Shown: piece after piece, positions 13,034 through 13,897 of the stretch
Position numbering within the stretch: position 1 is the first letter of the stretch
Layout: every line of letters starts with the position of its first letter
Assembly: GCA_002353225.1 (NCBI GenBank)
Contig: DEJF01000047.1
Span: 117,737 to 131,633 of the forward strand
Source: Prevotella sp. UBA2755
GTDB taxonomy: Bacteria; Bacteroidota; Bacteroidia; Bacteroidales; Bacteroidaceae
Length of the DNA: 13,897 nucleotides
Direction: 5' to 3'
The notes under the pieces: generated by a model
Databases searched by the model: none
Seen by the model: the letters and a program-made list of their open reading frames with translations, nothing else
Told to the model about the DNA's origin: nothing
Position numbers and translations under genes: made by a program

Positions 13034-13897
13034 ATGAAGAAGTACAACTTTAACGCAGGTCCTTCTATTCTTCCCCGTGAAGTGATTGAGAAGACTGCAC
13101 AGCAGTGTTTAGACTTCAATGGTTCTGGTCTCTCTCTGATGGAGATCAGCCATCGTGCCAAGGATTTCCAGCCCGTTGTTGATGAGGCAGTGGCTCTGGT
13201 GAAGGAGTTACTCCAGATTCCAGAGGGCTATTCTGTGATCTTCCTCGGTGGCGGTGCTTCTCTGGAGTTCTGCATGATTCCTTACAACTTCCTGATTAAG
13301 AAGGCTGCTTACCTGAACACTGGTGTTTGGGCTAAGAAGGCTATGAAAGAGGCAAAACTGTTTGGTGAGGTAGTAGAGGTGGCTTCTTCCGCTGATGCTA
13401 ACTATACCTTTATTCCAAAGGGATGGACAGTTCCTGCTGACGCAGACTATCTGCACATCACCACCAACAACACCATCTATGGTACAGAGATTCGCAAGGA
13501 CCTTGACGTGAATGTTCCTCTGATTGCTGATATGTCATCAGATATCTTCAGTCGTCCTATCGATGTGTCTAAGTACGATGCTATCTATGCTGGTGCCCAG
13601 AAGAACATGGCTATGGCTGGTGTAACGGTTATCATCGTGAAGGATGAGAAACTGGGTAAGGCTCCTCGTGAGATTCCTACCATGCTCGACTATCGTACAC
13701 ATGTTGATAAGGGTTCTATGTTCAACACTCCTCCAGTAGTACCTATCTATTGTGCATTGGAGAACCTGCGCTGGTTGAAGAAGCAGGGTGGTGTTGAGGC
13801 TATGGATAAACTTGCCCAGCAGCGTGCAGAGATTGTCTATGGTGAGATCGACCGCAACAAGATGTTCCGTGGTACCGCCGTTGAGGAGGACCGTTCA
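13034..13897 (+). CDS. serC: Phosphoserine aminotransferase, C-terminus cut by window edge
   Basis: Transfers an amino group from glutamate to 3-phosphohydroxypyruvate in serine synthesis; it also serves pyridoxal-phosphate synthesis in some bacteria. The 288 visible codons out of about 355-360 begin with the family hallmark NFNAGPSILPREV (5-17). GSGLSLMEISHRAKDF (30-45), FLGGGASLEF (70-79) and TTNNTIYGTE (143-152) follow. The PLP lysine is K190 in YAGAQKNMAMAG. The codon choice here leans more to T-ending codons (GCT, TCT, GGT) than in relA or ligA, as expected for a strongly expressed gene. The next gene is outside the window; serA commonly follows serC in Bacteroidales. Confidence 0.96.
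   Translation, partial: MKKYNFNAGPSILPREVIEKTAQQCLDFNGSGLSLMEISHRAKDFQPVVDEAVALVKELLQIPEGYSVIFLGGGASLEFCMIPYNFLIKKAAYLNTGVWAKKAMKEAKLFGEVVEVASSADANYTFIPKGWTVPADADYLHITTNNTIYGTEIRKDLDVNVPLIADMSSDIFSRPIDVSKYDAIYAGAQKNMAMAGVTVIIVKDEKLGKAPREIPTMLDYRTHVDKGSMFNTPPVVPIYCALENLRWLKKQGGVEAMDKLAQQRAEIVYGEIDRNKMFRGTAVEEDRS

Overview
The window looks like chromosomal DNA of a Bacteroidota bacterium, most likely a Prevotella-like member of the Bacteroidales. The evidence is promoter -7 boxes of the TAnnTTTG type with TTG about 19-20 bp upstream, A-rich leaders without Shine-Dalgarno sites, and recognisable Bacteroidales gene types (OmpH-type lipoprotein, PepD, RelA/SpoT protein, SerC). I see no rRNA, tRNA, CRISPR array, insertion sequence or phage gene. 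The content is mostly housekeeping, and no gap between genes exceeds 300 bases.

Layout. Bases 1-1424 are a leftward block: a membrane-anchored putative regulator, an NfeD protein, and the start of an SPFH/Band 7 protein that runs off the left edge. A 9-bp CTATAG tandem repeat lies between the last two. At 1575-2057 a rightward orphan gene encodes a small HExxH protein, and its 3' end overlaps the end of leftward trpS by 34 bp. Leftward comEC (short form) and ligA (divergent) follow, 6 bp apart. Between ligA and the rightward relA/spoT homologue lies a compact divergent promoter pair. Its two -33 boxes form one CAATTG palindrome, and its two -7 boxes are exactly equidistant from the centre. 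The RelA-like protein has lost key hydrolase residues, so it is probably a (p)ppGpp synthetase only. It converges on a leftward pair, pepD and a small lipoprotein gene, joined by an ATGA overlap. From 10683 the genes run rightward: a 70-residue membrane protein, an OmpH-like lipoprotein, a DbpA-type DEAD-box helicase, and serC, which is cut by the right edge.

How the genes work together. NfeD and SPFH proteins commonly pair in membrane microdomain or quality-control complexes. ligA and comEC share an operon arrangement and could link DNA uptake with strand sealing. RelA, TrpS, PepD and SerC concern amino-acid supply and the stringent response. The OmpH lipoprotein and DbpA serve envelope biogenesis and ribosome assembly. 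I found no clear new multi-gene system. The most unusual items are the mirror-symmetric ligA/relA promoter, the overlapping promoter dyad at pepD, the duplicated promoter-bearing repeat before trpS, the divergent LigA, the ComEC reduced to its core, and the small membrane protein.
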